Of a DNA stretch of 64,000 nucleotides, positions 26,201 through 37,033 are shown in pieces. The DNA is from Mortierella sp. BCC40632 (Eukaryota > Mortierellomycota > Mortierellomycetes > Mortierellales > Mortierellaceae): the NCBI GenBank assembly GCA_011634665.1, contig WAEK01000016.1, positions 248,001 through 312,000 on the forward strand, read 5' to 3'. Below the pieces are notes generated by a model. It saw nothing but the letters and a program-made list of their open reading frames with translations. It made no database searches and was not told the origin of the DNA. Within the stretch, counting starts at the first letter, position 1, and every line of letters starts with the position of its first letter. A program made the position numbers and the translations under genes.

Positions 26201-29200
26201 TGCAGAAAGAGATTCTAGTTCAGGGCCGACTCTATATCAGCGAGAACCATGTGTGCTTCAATGCCAACATCTTTGGCTGGGTGACCAACGTAAGCACTAG
26301 TCGAGAAAGGAGGACATGGCAAGCAGCCAGGGTACAATGGTCCGTATTATTAACTATTTTTATTGCTCTTCTACTTTTCTCTCCCTCAGCTGGTCATTCA
26401 TTTTTCAGAGATCATGGCGATCGAGAAGCGGATGACGGCCTTTGTGATTCCAAACGCGATTGGGATTGTGACTACTGCCAACCCAAGAGGCCACTTCTTT
26501 GCCTCGTTCCTTTCCCGAGATGCAGCCTTTGACTTGCTGATGGCCGCTTGGAGAAAGTCATACCCTTGCGCAGCGAATGCCAACTACCAGAGTCCTCAAT
26601 ACGGAGCCAACAATGGTAGCAACGCATCCATTGCGAATAGCAACGGTAACAACAGCTCCAGTGCTCATTATTTGGCTCGGCAAAGCAGGTCACTTGACGG
26701 AGCGAGTTTTATGGACGACGATGACATTCAGTCAGTCGGGCTTTCATCTTCCGAATCCCGGTGGAATCGTCATCGGAGGTCCTTTTCGAACGCTTCCCAG
26801 AACTGGACTGGAGACGGCGACGATGCAGATGAGCAGCAGCAAGGTCAGCCGACCACCGGTACGGATGAAGCGGGATCAAAAAATGGCGGAGCCACTTTGA
26901 GACGCCGTGGATCCAAACGGGCCGTTGTTAGGAAACTCTTGAAAGGTAAAGGTAATGAAAAACAACAACAACAACAACAGCAATGCCACCAAAGGAAAGA
27001 GACATGCATGTAGGGGGCATCTGGACAGTTGTGGCCGTGCATGGCGTCTCTGTTCTTTTTTCTTCTTCTGGACATCTCTGTCCGACCTCAAAGAGCGGAG
27101 CCGAAAAAAAAAGAGGCCGAAGAAAAAAAACAAAAACAAAAAAGGGAAATCTATTGCCCCGCGTCGGCAATTATTGTTCCTGAGGAGTACCCTGTTTTTT
27201 CCCTCTGTTACCTCAATGCGTGCGCAATGCCTCCCTGATGGCTCAAAAGTGCGTAGCTGCCCAAGGACGCGACTCATCTCTGTCTTCTGGTTTTCTCCGC
27301 TCTGGGATTTCTTCCTCTTCTCTCCCTCTCTCTCCCTCTCTCCTTCTCTTTTCCCTCTTTCTTCCTCTCTCCCTTTCTTCTTCCATATCGTTTTATCTTT
27401 GGTCGATTTCTCGTGCCCGCGGGAAGATACTTTTTGACCTCCCCAAACGCCTTCCCGAATGACGCGGATTCTTTCTGCCCTCTCTTTGCCGTGCACATTC
27501 TTTCCACGGGCCACTATCCATGGGACTCAAAGTGCGCAGACATACTGACTACCCTGCCGACTGTTTCTTTTCAACTCATCGCATCCATATCCATTTTCTA
27601 TCTCCTCTCCTCCCCTTTCTTTCTCTGGTCTCTCTCTCTCTCTCCCCTCTCTTCCTCACTTCTCTCACTCACTCACTCTCTTTCTCTCTTTTTTTTTTCT
27701 TTTAAAAAAATAATATAAAATGACCTTTCTTTGGCGAATAGGCAATCTCTCGCCTACCAACAGCAGCAACAATACCAACACCAACGCCAACAACAATAAC
27801 GAGAGTAATAACAGCAAACGAACAGGACGGCCTCGATCCGTATCTGAACTTCCTCCCCGTCCTACTTCTTTTGATGGATCGGGCACAAACCACGCGAGGG
27901 CGGTGTCGACTGCTGCGACGACAGGATCTCGAGGCGAGACTGATCCAATCAGATCCTCGTCTGATCAGGAATCTTTGATGCCATTCTCGACTGCGGCGAT
28001 CTTGGGTATTCATCAACGCGCCCGTGCTGGCACGGAGTCGTTGCCCAACCCAAGAACGAACGGAGGCATTGGCGGGGGAACAAGTCAAACATTGATGATC
28101 CCTAACCCGCGGGGTGGCGTCCTCACTTCGATGGTCGCAGCTGCAGCTGCTACAACAGCTGCCACGGTGTTTATTGGAAGTGTTCGAAGCGGACCTACAA
28201 ATGTTGCCATCGCCACTCCACCTGCTTCACCGGGTGTACCCCCTCCTTATTCTTCACCCGTCCAAGCTGGAGCAGCCATCCCTGTCAAGAATGATACGGC
28301 AGGACCCAACAACCACGCGCGTCCACCTACGCCCACAGGAACTCGAAAGGCAACGTCTTGCAAATGTTCCAAGGATGGTCGCCACTACTCGATCGCATGC
28401 ATGAACGAGACATACCCGGGCACAGTCCAAGCCATGTGGAAACTATTGTTTGACTCGGACTTTAACAAGGGATTTTTGACGAGTGAGGTGATGAAGGGAG
28501 CTGATGTTCAAGAAGAAGCCTGGAAACCTTGTTCAGATCCTCCAGGAACGACTAGCAAAGTGACACGATACATCAAATGGCTTGGTATGCCAATTGGACC
28601 CAAGACAACCAAGGCGATCCTGACAGACATTTGTGAACACAAGGATTTTGAACAGTTTGTATCAACCGTGACAACCATCTCGACCCCCGATGTCCCCTCG
28701 GGAGGCTGTTTCACATCCAAATGCAGGACATGTATCTCGTGGGCTGGCCCCAACCATGTCCGTGTGGTCGTGACCGCTGGAGTCGAGTTTACCAAGAGTA
28801 GCTGGATCAAGGGTCAAATCGAGAAGGGTGCTCAGGAGGGCATGGGTACCCATTACCGGGAATTGAACCAGGCCATCCGGAAACATATCGCTGCTCACCC
28901 GAACGAATTTTCTGCGGGTCCTGGTGGTGCTCCTGTCTCTGCACAGGCTCCAAGGAGACCTGGGGCCTCTTCGACAGCGGCAGCGGTTCCTCTCCAGGGT
29001 GAAGAGCAAGAGGCTGACAGGAGAGCTGGTGCAGGTGCAGAACGACGGAACGGCGAAGGAGCTGATTCCAGATCAACAACAACCACCCCAACTTCAGCCA
29101 TGGCTAAAACCAAGGACTTTGGTAATAAGGTCAATCAGCAATCCTCTAGCAGTCTAGTGTCGAGGATTGGAGAATGGCTGATGAGTCTTGGGTCGGGCGG

Positions 29201-30128
29201 TGCTCCTTCTTCAGCACAAGGATCTCCCAGAGTCCGAATCCAAGTGAACGACGGTCAAAGCCAACAACCAACAGCTTCTTCCACCATCAGCTTTAGTGTT
29301 TGGCTCTTGATCCTAGTCTTTGCCTCGGCCATCTTGTTGAACCTTTCGGCCGTATGGCAAATGTCTGCGACCACGAGTCGACTTGAGCGGATCCAGTCCG
29401 AGATCTTGAGTGGTGGTTCTATCAAGGCAGCACCTGGTCGATCTGGAGGTCTGAAGCGGGGCCTGGGTGAAGACGTGAAGGATCGGATCGATGTGTATGA
29501 CTTTTTGTTTGATCAGGAAGACGAAGAAGTGGATGAGCATTTGGATGGCGATGAAGAGCTACAGGATCTGGAACGAGTTCTTGCCAAGATCCAACAAAAG
29601 CGCATGCGGACCAAATCGACTGAAGGTTCGTCGAGCACTGAGGCAGGTGATTCAAAGGATGGTTTGATTCCCAGCGAATCTGGGACCGAGTCTGAGGCTG
29701 TTGAAGTTGAAAAGAAGGAGGAGAACGCTACCACAGCCGAAGAAGAAGAACCTATGTTGAATCGCTATCAACAAAAGCAACGACGGGTGAGAAGCCGCCA
29801 GGACCGTCGTCGACGATTCAAGGAGGCAATGGTGCGTCAGCAGGAAGAAGAGATGCGATGGGAAAGAGAACAAGAGGAGGCTATGTGGGAGTGGCTCAAG
29901 TGGCGCGATCGTAGACATCTCCAGTTCCGTCGTGAGAGTGGAATCGACTTTGAGTCTACGTCTCGATCTACGTCCAAGTCCAAGAAGGGACCTACCAAGG
30001 AGCAGCCGCAGACGGAGTCGAGTCTTGAGGAGCGGATGAAGCGACTTGAAGAACAGATTGGGGCTCTGGAGCGACATGCTTCAACCCTTGTCGCTGAGAC
30101 ACGCCGAGTAGAGCGAGAGGAGTTGTAA
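23251..30128 (+). CDS. GRAM/VASt-domain membrane-anchored sterol-transfer protein (LAM/Ysp2 type)
   Basis: Four exons (23251-24724, 26186-26289, 26390-26945 and 27742-30128) join in frame to about 1506 aa. Residues 1-460 are low-complexity Ser/Thr/Pro-rich, including a poly-Ser run encoded by TTC repeats at about 23881-23913. A GRAM domain of PH fold spans about 462-575 (FVYANEKRFSDFHSLFRSVP, ALQKEILVQGRLYISE, CFNANIFGWVT). A VASt/StART-like domain spans about 914-1100. A single transmembrane helix lies at about 1226-1249 (SVWLLILVFASAILL), followed by an acidic and coiled-coil tail to the end. LAM proteins sit in the ER at contacts with the plasma membrane or other organelles and move sterols with the VASt domain. 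The N-terminal start is the first methionine after a CT-rich leader. Upstream coding exons cannot be excluded. Confidence 0.92.
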
Positions 30129-30262
30129 AAACAGAAAAAAAAGTCTTTGCTCTGCTCATTTAGCAAATCTATTATTTTTACTTTTATTTTTATTTTTATT
30201 ATTTTTTGCATGCATGCATTTGATGAAGCTACTTTTGCACTCCCCACTCTTGGCAAACCATT

Positions 30263-30297
<35 letters not shown>

Positions 30298-31331
30298 ACA
30301 GCAACTTCCTTCTAAAAAAACAACAACAACAACAAATAAATTTAAACTAGCTAGTCGTTGAGACGCGTCGATAACAAAGGTCTGTGCACAAGTCGGCCCA
30401 ATGAGGCACCCAAAAGTTCGTATTTCTGACATTTCCATTCTTCCATTCATGATCCTGTGAGACAACTTAGCTCAGACGGACTTCCTACTGTAGATAGGGT
30501 ATTTTACGGGTAGAGAGGTACCGCGCTCCTGTCCAGTTTCTCGCGGGGCAAGGCTCATGGTTGACCCGATCTCCGGTTCTCTCTTTCCTTCTCTCTCTCT
30601 CTCTCTCTCTCTCTTAGTCCCGTACCAGTTCTACGTTGAATGTTAAGCGTGCACCGGACCCTAAAGGTAGTCCAAGCGCGTCCGCAAGAAGTCTCGAACA
30701 GATCCGTCCCGTTGCCCAAAACGACTACAGCTTTGTTGACTCCAGTAATACTGAATACAACTCCGACGGATACCTGTAAACATTGAGGCTCCTCAGAGAG
30801 TTTCCTTCTTGACCGGTTACCTCCCTCTCTTCTTCAATGAGCGGCTCCCCTATATTTGAGTCTGGATATGGCCGTATACCGAGATTTAGTCACCATAACT
30901 CTCTTTGGTGACGGGTTGCGATTGGAAGGAGCATATCTTGCATTTTATTGTTCGACACTGCCCAGGCCTGGAACATCTAAATGTGGTAAAGATACTTGAA
31001 ATAGATCGTCTAATTCTTTTGGTCCTACTAAGTCCTTCAGAGACAACGATAACTCCCACATTTTCCAGTTCGAGTCAATGAATGACCACGTCTATTGCTG
31101 TTTCTCTTTGGTGGGCAGCTCCAGCTCTTTGCTACACAAAATGTAACTATCAGAGTTCTCAAATCACTCAAACTACCCCTCGACTCAAGAAACTTGATAG
31201 CTTCTGTCTTGAAATACCGAATTGGACGCCATGATGAGTGGTGGTGGTGGTAGTAGTGGTGGTAGTAGAACCAGTAACTGTTGGAAGCGCAGTTCAGGTA
31301 CGTGGAGGATAAGGGCAAACTGATCAGGAAG

Positions 31332-31371
<40 letters not shown>

Positions 31372-31800
31372 TCTGTGTGTGTGTATGTGGGTGAGTGAGC
31401 AAGCGATGAGTCGAGTAGAGACGATGGAATGTGGACAAGGTTGGATGCATGGGAGGATGGAGATTCAATAGAATTGAACACACAGCGGATGCGATGAGAA
31501 ACGCAACTGTGCCCGACTCTTTCAGGGACGACATGACTTGTCGCGAAGAAGCCAGGAGAGAGTGGGAGTGAAGGTGAGTGAGCGAGTAAGGGTTTGGCAA
31601 TTCAAGGGTCACAAAAATGAATGCAGTTTGGAGGAGAGAAGGAAGAGGATCCACTGGGCACAGACGCACTACCGCCGAAACACTCACGTAAAAGGAGAGT
31701 AGGAAGCACAGGCACACACACATAAAAACAGCCAAAGGCGGGGATAGAGGTGTGTAAACATGTACACTCGTCCTCTTGACGCACTCATCCTGGACGCACA
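30129..31800. other. Start of accessory island, no intact gene
   Basis: After the LAM 3' end (poly(T) at about 30265-30294), the sequence from about 30480 to 31200 loses the simple-repeat texture of the flanks and resembles unique, decayed coding DNA. Short open stretches on the plus strand near 30890-31130 vaguely recall leucine-rich repeat spacing but are broken by stops. A CT run lies at 30593-30614 and an AG run at 31338-31369. I cannot name an intact gene. Confidence 0.4.
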
Positions 31801-31945
31801 TCCCTCTGGACGCAAATTTTGCGTCCGTCTCCCTCTGGATGCAGATTTTGCGTCCGTCTCCCTCTGGACGCAGATTTTGCGTCCGTCTCCCTCTGGATGC
31901 AGATTTTGCGTCCGTCTCCCTCTGGACGCAGATTTTGCGTCCGTC
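31801..31945. repeat. 29-bp tandem repeat, 5 copies, each with a 7-bp hairpin
   Basis: Five head-to-tail 29-bp units fill 145 bp exactly. Each contains GGACGCA (or GGATGCA) - about 5 nt - TGCGTCC, an inverted repeat. Units 2 and 4 carry T where units 1, 3 and 5 carry C in the left stem, so a 58-bp higher-order dimer is visible. Overlapping long reading frames here are a by-product of the repeat. Confidence 0.95.
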
Positions 31946-32484
31946 TCGAGTGCTTTGTTTCTTCCGTTCATCCAACCCGATTGTGGCCCCACCTCTTCTT
32001 CTTCCTCATTCTATCTCTCACCACTCATCCTCCTGGAGCTGCCGCCCCCACCCTTCCAGGCTTTCCGCGGTGCGTCAAGAAAGAGTCACCGAGCGCCTCG
32101 TCTTGTCACACACGCCCACAGAATGGTGAGCGGGCATAAGTTGAGCGTTGTCCATGTTTGGTGTGTGTCTTGCGAGCGGGCATAATCAGTTGAAGGGAGG
32201 ATACAGCGTCTACTATGGTACCATATTCCCTTTCAAGCCAAAGGTCACGCCCCTTGCTCGGCAACGGTCAAGCCCCGGGGCCCTTTCTGACCGTTGCCAA
32301 GCCGGGTGTACGCAAACAGCTCAAGGACAAAGAGGTGAATGGTAGATATTCATAGGAAAGGAATAAGAGGCCCCGAGCACATGCTGATTATTATAAAATC
32401 ATATATATTGCGCTGAGCACAGGGTTCCTATCCCAACCCCTAATGAGACAACCATTTCACTCTCTTGCACACACTAGCGAACCT
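31946..32484. other. Spacer with a strong hairpin, no gene
   Basis: Nothing coding recognised. 32256-32270 and 32288-32302 form a 15-bp inverted repeat with one mismatch (core GGCAACGGTCA / TGACCGTTGCC). The 17-nt loop is GC-rich and contains CCCCGGGG. It could be a transcription terminator-like hairpin, a non-coding RNA stem or a mobile-element end. Confidence 0.5.
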
Positions 32485-34297
32485 TCGTCCTTGTCGCTAG
32501 CATCATCTTCATCCCCTCATCACCAAGGCCTGTCCCCTCGCACAACCATCCAGCGGTCTCTCACCCCTGTCGACTCTATCATCATCTCTTCAACAAGACT
32601 CCTCGCACATTCAATACACCATTGTCCTTGTTGCCTCCATCAACTGTCTTGCGCTTTTTCACTAGGTCTCCAAAATGCCACAAATCAAGTTGCAGCCATC
32701 TCAGTAGGCTTGCCAAGGCAAGAAAATGAACAGCTCTGGATATTGGCTATCACCTAGACTAGATAGGAGTAAATGAGAAACATCCTCGGTGCTGACGAAA
32801 CAGCTTTGACCAAAGCACATTACGAGACGCACCAGGAGCCAGAAGAGCTAGAAGAGCTAGAGAGAGAGAACAAAGGAGCCAGAGGAGCCAGAGATCCAAA
32901 TGAGAGCTGAATTGGTGAAAAACAAGAGAGCCAAGGTAATTTGAGTCACAGCTTAACATGTTGACTGGATGCATTTTACATATCAGACGAGTCCAGGTCA
33001 GACTGTGAGACTCCTTGCAATCGGCCTACTTTGCACTTTGCATTCCATTATGTTCCGTGGTAAGAAAGGATTGTGTATTCAGGTCAACTACTAGGTCTCC
33101 ATCTATTTAAACTTGGGTCTGCTAGCTCTGTTATACACTTTTACACAGCTAGGGATTCTTCTTGGGCGTAGACTTGATGCACATCTCGGTGCAGCAGCCA
33201 ATGGGAGAGGGGAACTCACTGCAGACGTGCTCAAAGGAGTTCTCACATGTTAGGATTTCTTCACCCGCTCTACAAGTCAGGGTGCAGACATTGTATTTTT
33301 GTCACGAGAGAAGCCCTCTTTGCAATCGCACCGTGGGGTGCAACAATTGGTGGAGGGAGAACCCCCGGGGCAAATGCGGCCATCTTGAGGTCCCTGGCAT
33401 GTAAAGAAGACTTCACCCTTGTCACAGGCGGGAATAGAAGGAGCGGCAGCTGCGGCGAGAAATGCAGCAGAAGCCACAACAAAGACCATGACGAAGAAAC
33501 CGGTGCGGCGATTGACGGCAAACATGTTTTTTTTTTTTGAGTTAGAAGTGTGAAGTGTGGAGAGTGAAGTGTGGAGTGTGGACTGTGGTGGGGATGAGAA
33601 GAGGATAAGAGGATAGACTTGAGTGGTTGAGATTGTTTTTTAAGAAGTCAGGATGCGGAGAATACTCGTTTTTATACATTCAGGAATTGAGAACCCGAAA
33701 GGAAGTAGATAGTTGAACCTACGAAGGATCTCACCAAATCTCGAAAGAGAACCAGGACATCGGAGGTATTTGAAAGCAGCGTGGAATGTAGAGCATTATG
33801 GATATGAGATCTGTGGTATCAACTAAGAGTTCAGGGTAATGGGCTAGACCTGCAGCAAAAAGTGCTAGATCAGGCAAAAATTCAAAAATCCGAGTCTATA
33901 AACAACTTTACCACTCAGGTATCCGCTGTTCTGTAAACTGTTCAGAGCGGCTTAGGTTTTGGCTATGGCTGGCTATCGTGCATCTGAAATCTAGAATAGG
34001 GAAGTGATCAGACACCCTCCAGCTACGTCTTGGAGGTATGCTGGTAGGAATAGCAGCAGAACGAAGACACGGAGCCATTAGAATTCTAGATATCACTTTG
34101 AAAGTTTGGTGTTTATTCGCGTTCATGTATGTACACATACAGAGGTTGGTGGTCGGAGTGTCTTGACATGGGTTTTGATGACAGGTGTCGCTGCCTTTCA
34201 AGAGGCCATAGTCGCTGCCTCAGGTATACTAACTATCATTGCTTTGGAGCCAGGCAAGGACCCATACATCCTCTCTTTCTAGCTATAGACCTAAAGG
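32485..34297. repeat. Left arm of 3.8-kb palindrome
   Basis: Reverse complement of 34459-36280. Paired coordinates sum to 68765 in the outer part, 68767 at the gene start and 68756 near the centre, with shifts explained by small indels in homopolymers. By eye the arms are almost identical over about 1.8 kb. The arm contains the frameshifted secreted-protein copy at 33149-33525, GAGCCAGA/GAGCTAGA imperfect repeats near 32830-32905, and otherwise no recognised gene. Confidence 0.95.
33149..33525 (-). pseudogene. Frameshifted copy of the TIL-like secreted protein
   Basis: This is the mirror copy of the intact gene at 35242-35616. A run of five T (plus strand, near 33296) replaces three T in the partner. 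The 2-nt insertion shifts the frame after FSRDK and ends the product early at 33277, at about 82 residues, removing the second cysteine module. The poly(T) just outside its start is 12 nt, against 24 A in the partner. The frameshift could be real or a homopolymer sequencing error. Confidence 0.8.
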
Positions 34298-34458
34298 GCG
34301 TTTGCCAGTAAAAAAACACGACGAGGCTTACAGGTATCTCCCCAGGACTTTCTGGCAACAGTGTAACGATATGGCTGTATCGTTATTTGCTTCCAGTGCC
34401 TTAACTGATACAGAAACCAAACGACCCGAGTTTCATTGTTGTGTTGCAGGCAAATGCA
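34298..34458. other. Palindrome spacer with central hairpin
   Basis: About 160 bp between the arms where the two sides no longer match. At its middle, TAACGATA (34364-34371) and TATCGTTA (34378-34385) form an 8-bp stem with a 6-nt loop, almost exactly on the palindrome axis near 34378. Confidence 0.75.
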
Positions 34459-36280
34459 CCTTTAGGTCTATAGCTAGAAAGAGAGGATGTATGGGTCCTT
34501 GCCTGGCTCCAAAGCAATGATAGTTAGTATACCTGAGGCAGCGACTATGGCCTCTTGAAAGGCAGCGACACCTGTCATCAAAACCCATGTCAAGACACTC
34601 CGACCACCAACCTCTGTATGTGTACATACATGAACGCGAATAAACACCAAACTTTCAAAGTGATATCTAGAATTCTAATGGCTCCGTGTCTTCGTTCTGC
34701 TGCTATTCCTACCAGCATACCTCCAAGACGTAGCTGGAGGGTGTCTGATCACTTCCCTATTCTAGATTTCAGATGCACGATAGCCAGCCATAGCCAAAAC
34801 CTAAGCCGCTCTGAACAGTTTACAGAACAGCGGATACCTGAGTGGTAAAGTTGTTTATAGACTCGGATTTTTGAATTTTTGCCTGATCTAGCACTTTTGC
34901 TGCAGGTCTAGCCCATTACCCTGAACTCTTAGTTGATACCACAGATCTCATATCCATAATGCTCTACATTCCACGCTGCTTTCAAATACCTCCGATGTCC
35001 TGGTTCTCTTTCGAGATTTGGTGAGATCCTTCGTAGGTTCAACTATCTACTTCCTTTCGGGTTCTCAATTCCTGAATGTATAAAAACGAGTATTCTCCGC
35101 ATCCTGACTTCTTAAAAAACAATCTCAACCACTCAAGTCTATCCTCTTATCCTCTTCTCATCCCCACCACAGTCCACACTCCACACTTCACTCTCCACAC
35201 TTCACACTTCTAACTCAAAAAAAAAAAAAAAAAAAAAAAACATGTTTGCCGTCAATCGCCGCACCGGTTTCTTCGTCATGGTCTTTGTTGTGGCTTCTGC
35301 TGCATTTCTCGCCGCAGCTGCCGCTCCTTCTATTCCCGCCTGTGACAAGGGTGAAGTCTTCTTTACATGCCAGGGACCTCAAGATGGCCGCATTTGCCCC
35401 GGGGGTTCTCCCTCCACCAATTGTTGCACCCCACGGTGCGATTGCAAAGAGGGCTTCTCTCGTGACAAATACAATGTCTGCACCCTGACTTGTAGAGCGG
35501 GTGAAGAAATCCTAACATGTGAGAACTCCTTTGAGCACGTCTGCAGTGAGTTCCCCTCTCCCATTGGCTGCTGCACCGAGATGTGCATCAAGTCTACGCC
35601 CAAGAAGAATCCCTAGCTGTGTAAAAGTGTATAACAGAGCTAGCAGACCCAAGTTTAAATAGATGGAGACCTAGTAGTTGACCTGAATACACAATCCTTT
35701 CTTACCACGGAACATAATGGAATGCAAAGTGCAAAGTAGGCCGATTGCAAGGAGTCTCACAGTCTGACCTGGACTCGTCTGATATGTAAAATGCATCCAG
35801 TCAACATGTTAAGCTGTGACTCAAATTACCTTGGCTCTCTTGTTTTTCACCAATTCAGCTCTCATTTGGATCTCTGGCTCCTCTGGCTCCTTTGTTCTCT
35901 CTCTCTAGCTCTTCTAGCTCTTCTGGCTCCTGGTGCGTCTCGTAATGTGCTTTGGTCAAAGCTGTTTCGTCAGCACCGAGGATGTTTCTCATTTACTCCT
36001 ATCTAGTCTAGGTGATAGCCAATATCCAGAGCTGTTCATTTTCTTGCCTTGGCAAGCCTACTGAGATGGCTGCAACTTGATTTGTGGCATTTTGGAGACC
36101 TAGTGAAAAAGCGCAAGACAGTTGATGGAGGCAACAAGGACAATGGTGTATTGAATGTGCGAGGAGTCTTGTTGAAGAGATGATGATAGAGTCGACAGGG
36201 GTGAGAGACCGCTGGATGGTTGTGCGAGGGGACAGGCCTTGGTGATGAGGGGATGAAGATGATGCTAGCGACAGGGATGA
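34459..36280. repeat. Right arm of 3.8-kb palindrome
   Basis: Reverse complement of 32485-34297. It carries the intact secreted-protein gene at 35242-35616. The match ends at about 36280, where the left partner and the right flank part company within a few bases. The right flank there is the remains of an F-box gene. Confidence 0.95.
35242..35616 (+). CDS. Small secreted cysteine-rich protein with two 6-Cys modules (TIL-like)
   Basis: Single-exon 124-aa protein whose start codon follows a 24-nt poly(A) run. Residues 7-27 form a signal peptide (hydrophobic core FFVMVFVVASAAFLAAAAA). The mature part has 14 cysteines. Two modules share the spacing C-x8-C-x7/8-C-x8-CC-x3-C, the first starting CDKGEVFFTC and the second CRAGEEILTC, joined by CKEGFSRDKYNVC. 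The linker recalls the CxCxxGFxRxxxxxC signature of trypsin-inhibitor-like (TIL) domains. A protease-inhibitor or effector role is possible but unproven. The promoter, leader and coding region all lie inside the palindrome arm, so both copies share regulation. The other copy is frameshifted. Confidence 0.85.
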   Translation: MFAVNRRTGFFVMVFVVASAAFLAAAAAPSIPACDKGEVFFTCQGPQDGRICPGGSPSTNCCTPRCDCKEGFSRDKYNVCTLTCRAGEEILTCENSFEHVCSEFPSPIGCCTEMCIKSTPKKNP

Positions 36281-36505
36281 GAATTCATGAATGTGTACGA
36301 GAATATACCCTGAATTTTGCTTGAGTACGCCCCACATCTCAGAATCATCCAACATGAGTGAGGTATCGACTTTGTACCATACATACGGTATAAACAGACG
36401 GTTCCATTGCTTGGAGACAACTGAGTAAGCTACCTTGTCATTCAAACTGAGATATAGACTGATTTGATAGATTAACTCGAGGATGGTAATCTTAATGTCG
36501 GTCAT
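36281..36505 (-). pseudogene. F-box protein N-terminus, cut by the palindrome boundary
   Basis: From the methionine at 36505 the frame reads ILELIYQISLYLSLNDKVAY, then SVVSKQWNRLFIPYVWYKVD. This is an F-box (Skp1-binding) motif of the style common in large F-box/LRR families of early-diverging fungi. F-box proteins choose substrates for SCF ubiquitin ligases. After about 74 residues the frame runs into the palindrome arm and becomes unrelated sequence, ending at 36008. The leucine-rich repeat part expected downstream is absent, so the gene is truncated. Confidence 0.75.
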
Positions 36506-36580
36506 GGTTTACAATCTAATATCCTTGGCTTTCATCCTCTAATATTTTTCATACCAATACCTAATTTGATATGCATCATA

Positions 36581-37033
36581 TCACCTAATTCGATCCTGAA
36601 GTCCTGCGATCTGGATCATGAAGAGACCAATTGGGCATGTGATGTGAGCCAGGCGTTGTTGAGCCATGGTGTAAATGGTATCCAAATCCTTGGACTGCTT
36701 AGAACACTGAAGCTCCTTGTCGAGAGGGGGAGCCTCATAACACATGAGTTCATTTTTCGGAAAATGTCTGAACCGCTCAAAATCCTCTCCATCCGAGGAC
36801 TTGGTGTAATAGAACCCATCCTTGTCATCGGGGCCCATCGCTGGGCAGCGCTTGTAGCACAAATGGAGAATCTTGGTGACCACGGGAACCACCAGATGTT
36901 TGTCTTCGTCGTGGTGGTCCGCCTCATCCTCAGTGTCCAGTCCCCCATCTGAGGTGTCCATGAAAAGATCACGACTGTCTGTTGTTTCGGATTGAATCCC
37001 TTCTCCTGGTGAGCATCCTCTGTCTGCCGTGTC
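36581..37033 (-). CDS. Hypothetical protein, probable terminal exon or relic
   Basis: An open frame of 150 residues starts right after a possible acceptor (CCTAG) at 37034-37038 and ends at 36581. It is acidic at the start (TSDGGLDTEDEADHHDEDKH) and then contains a few cysteines. No motif is recognised. It lies 75 bp upstream of the truncated F-box gene on the same strand. An upstream exon may lie near 37040-37130, where another open frame exists, but I could not place its donor. It may be a decayed gene. Confidence 0.35.
   Translation of the reverse strand, partial: DTADRGCSPGEGIQSETTDSRDLFMDTSDGGLDTEDEADHHDEDKHLVVPVVTKILHLCYKRCPAMGPDDKDGFYYTKSSDGEDFERFRHFPKNELMCYEAPPLDKELQCSKQSKDLDTIYTMAQQRLAHITCPIGLFMIQIAGLQDRIR

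Noticed and set aside
30470..30560. Possible tRNA with TAGCTCAG-like string near 30470
   Set aside because: No cloverleaf, anticodon arm or T-arm GTTCRAnnC could be fitted on either strand.
31801..31945. CRISPR-like array of 29-bp repeats
   Set aside because: The units are directly adjacent with no spacers, and the host is a eukaryote; it is a minisatellite.
31037..31975. 312-codon minus-strand frame across the minisatellite
   Set aside because: Its regular DGRKICVQRETDAKSASRG-type sequence is just the 29-bp repeat translated, and the rest is a translated AG tract.
33908..34201. 97-codon frame in both palindrome arms with an SDHFPIL string
   Set aside because: The string recalls LINE endonuclease motifs, but no other endonuclease or reverse-transcriptase motif is nearby, and the duplicate is only a mirror copy.
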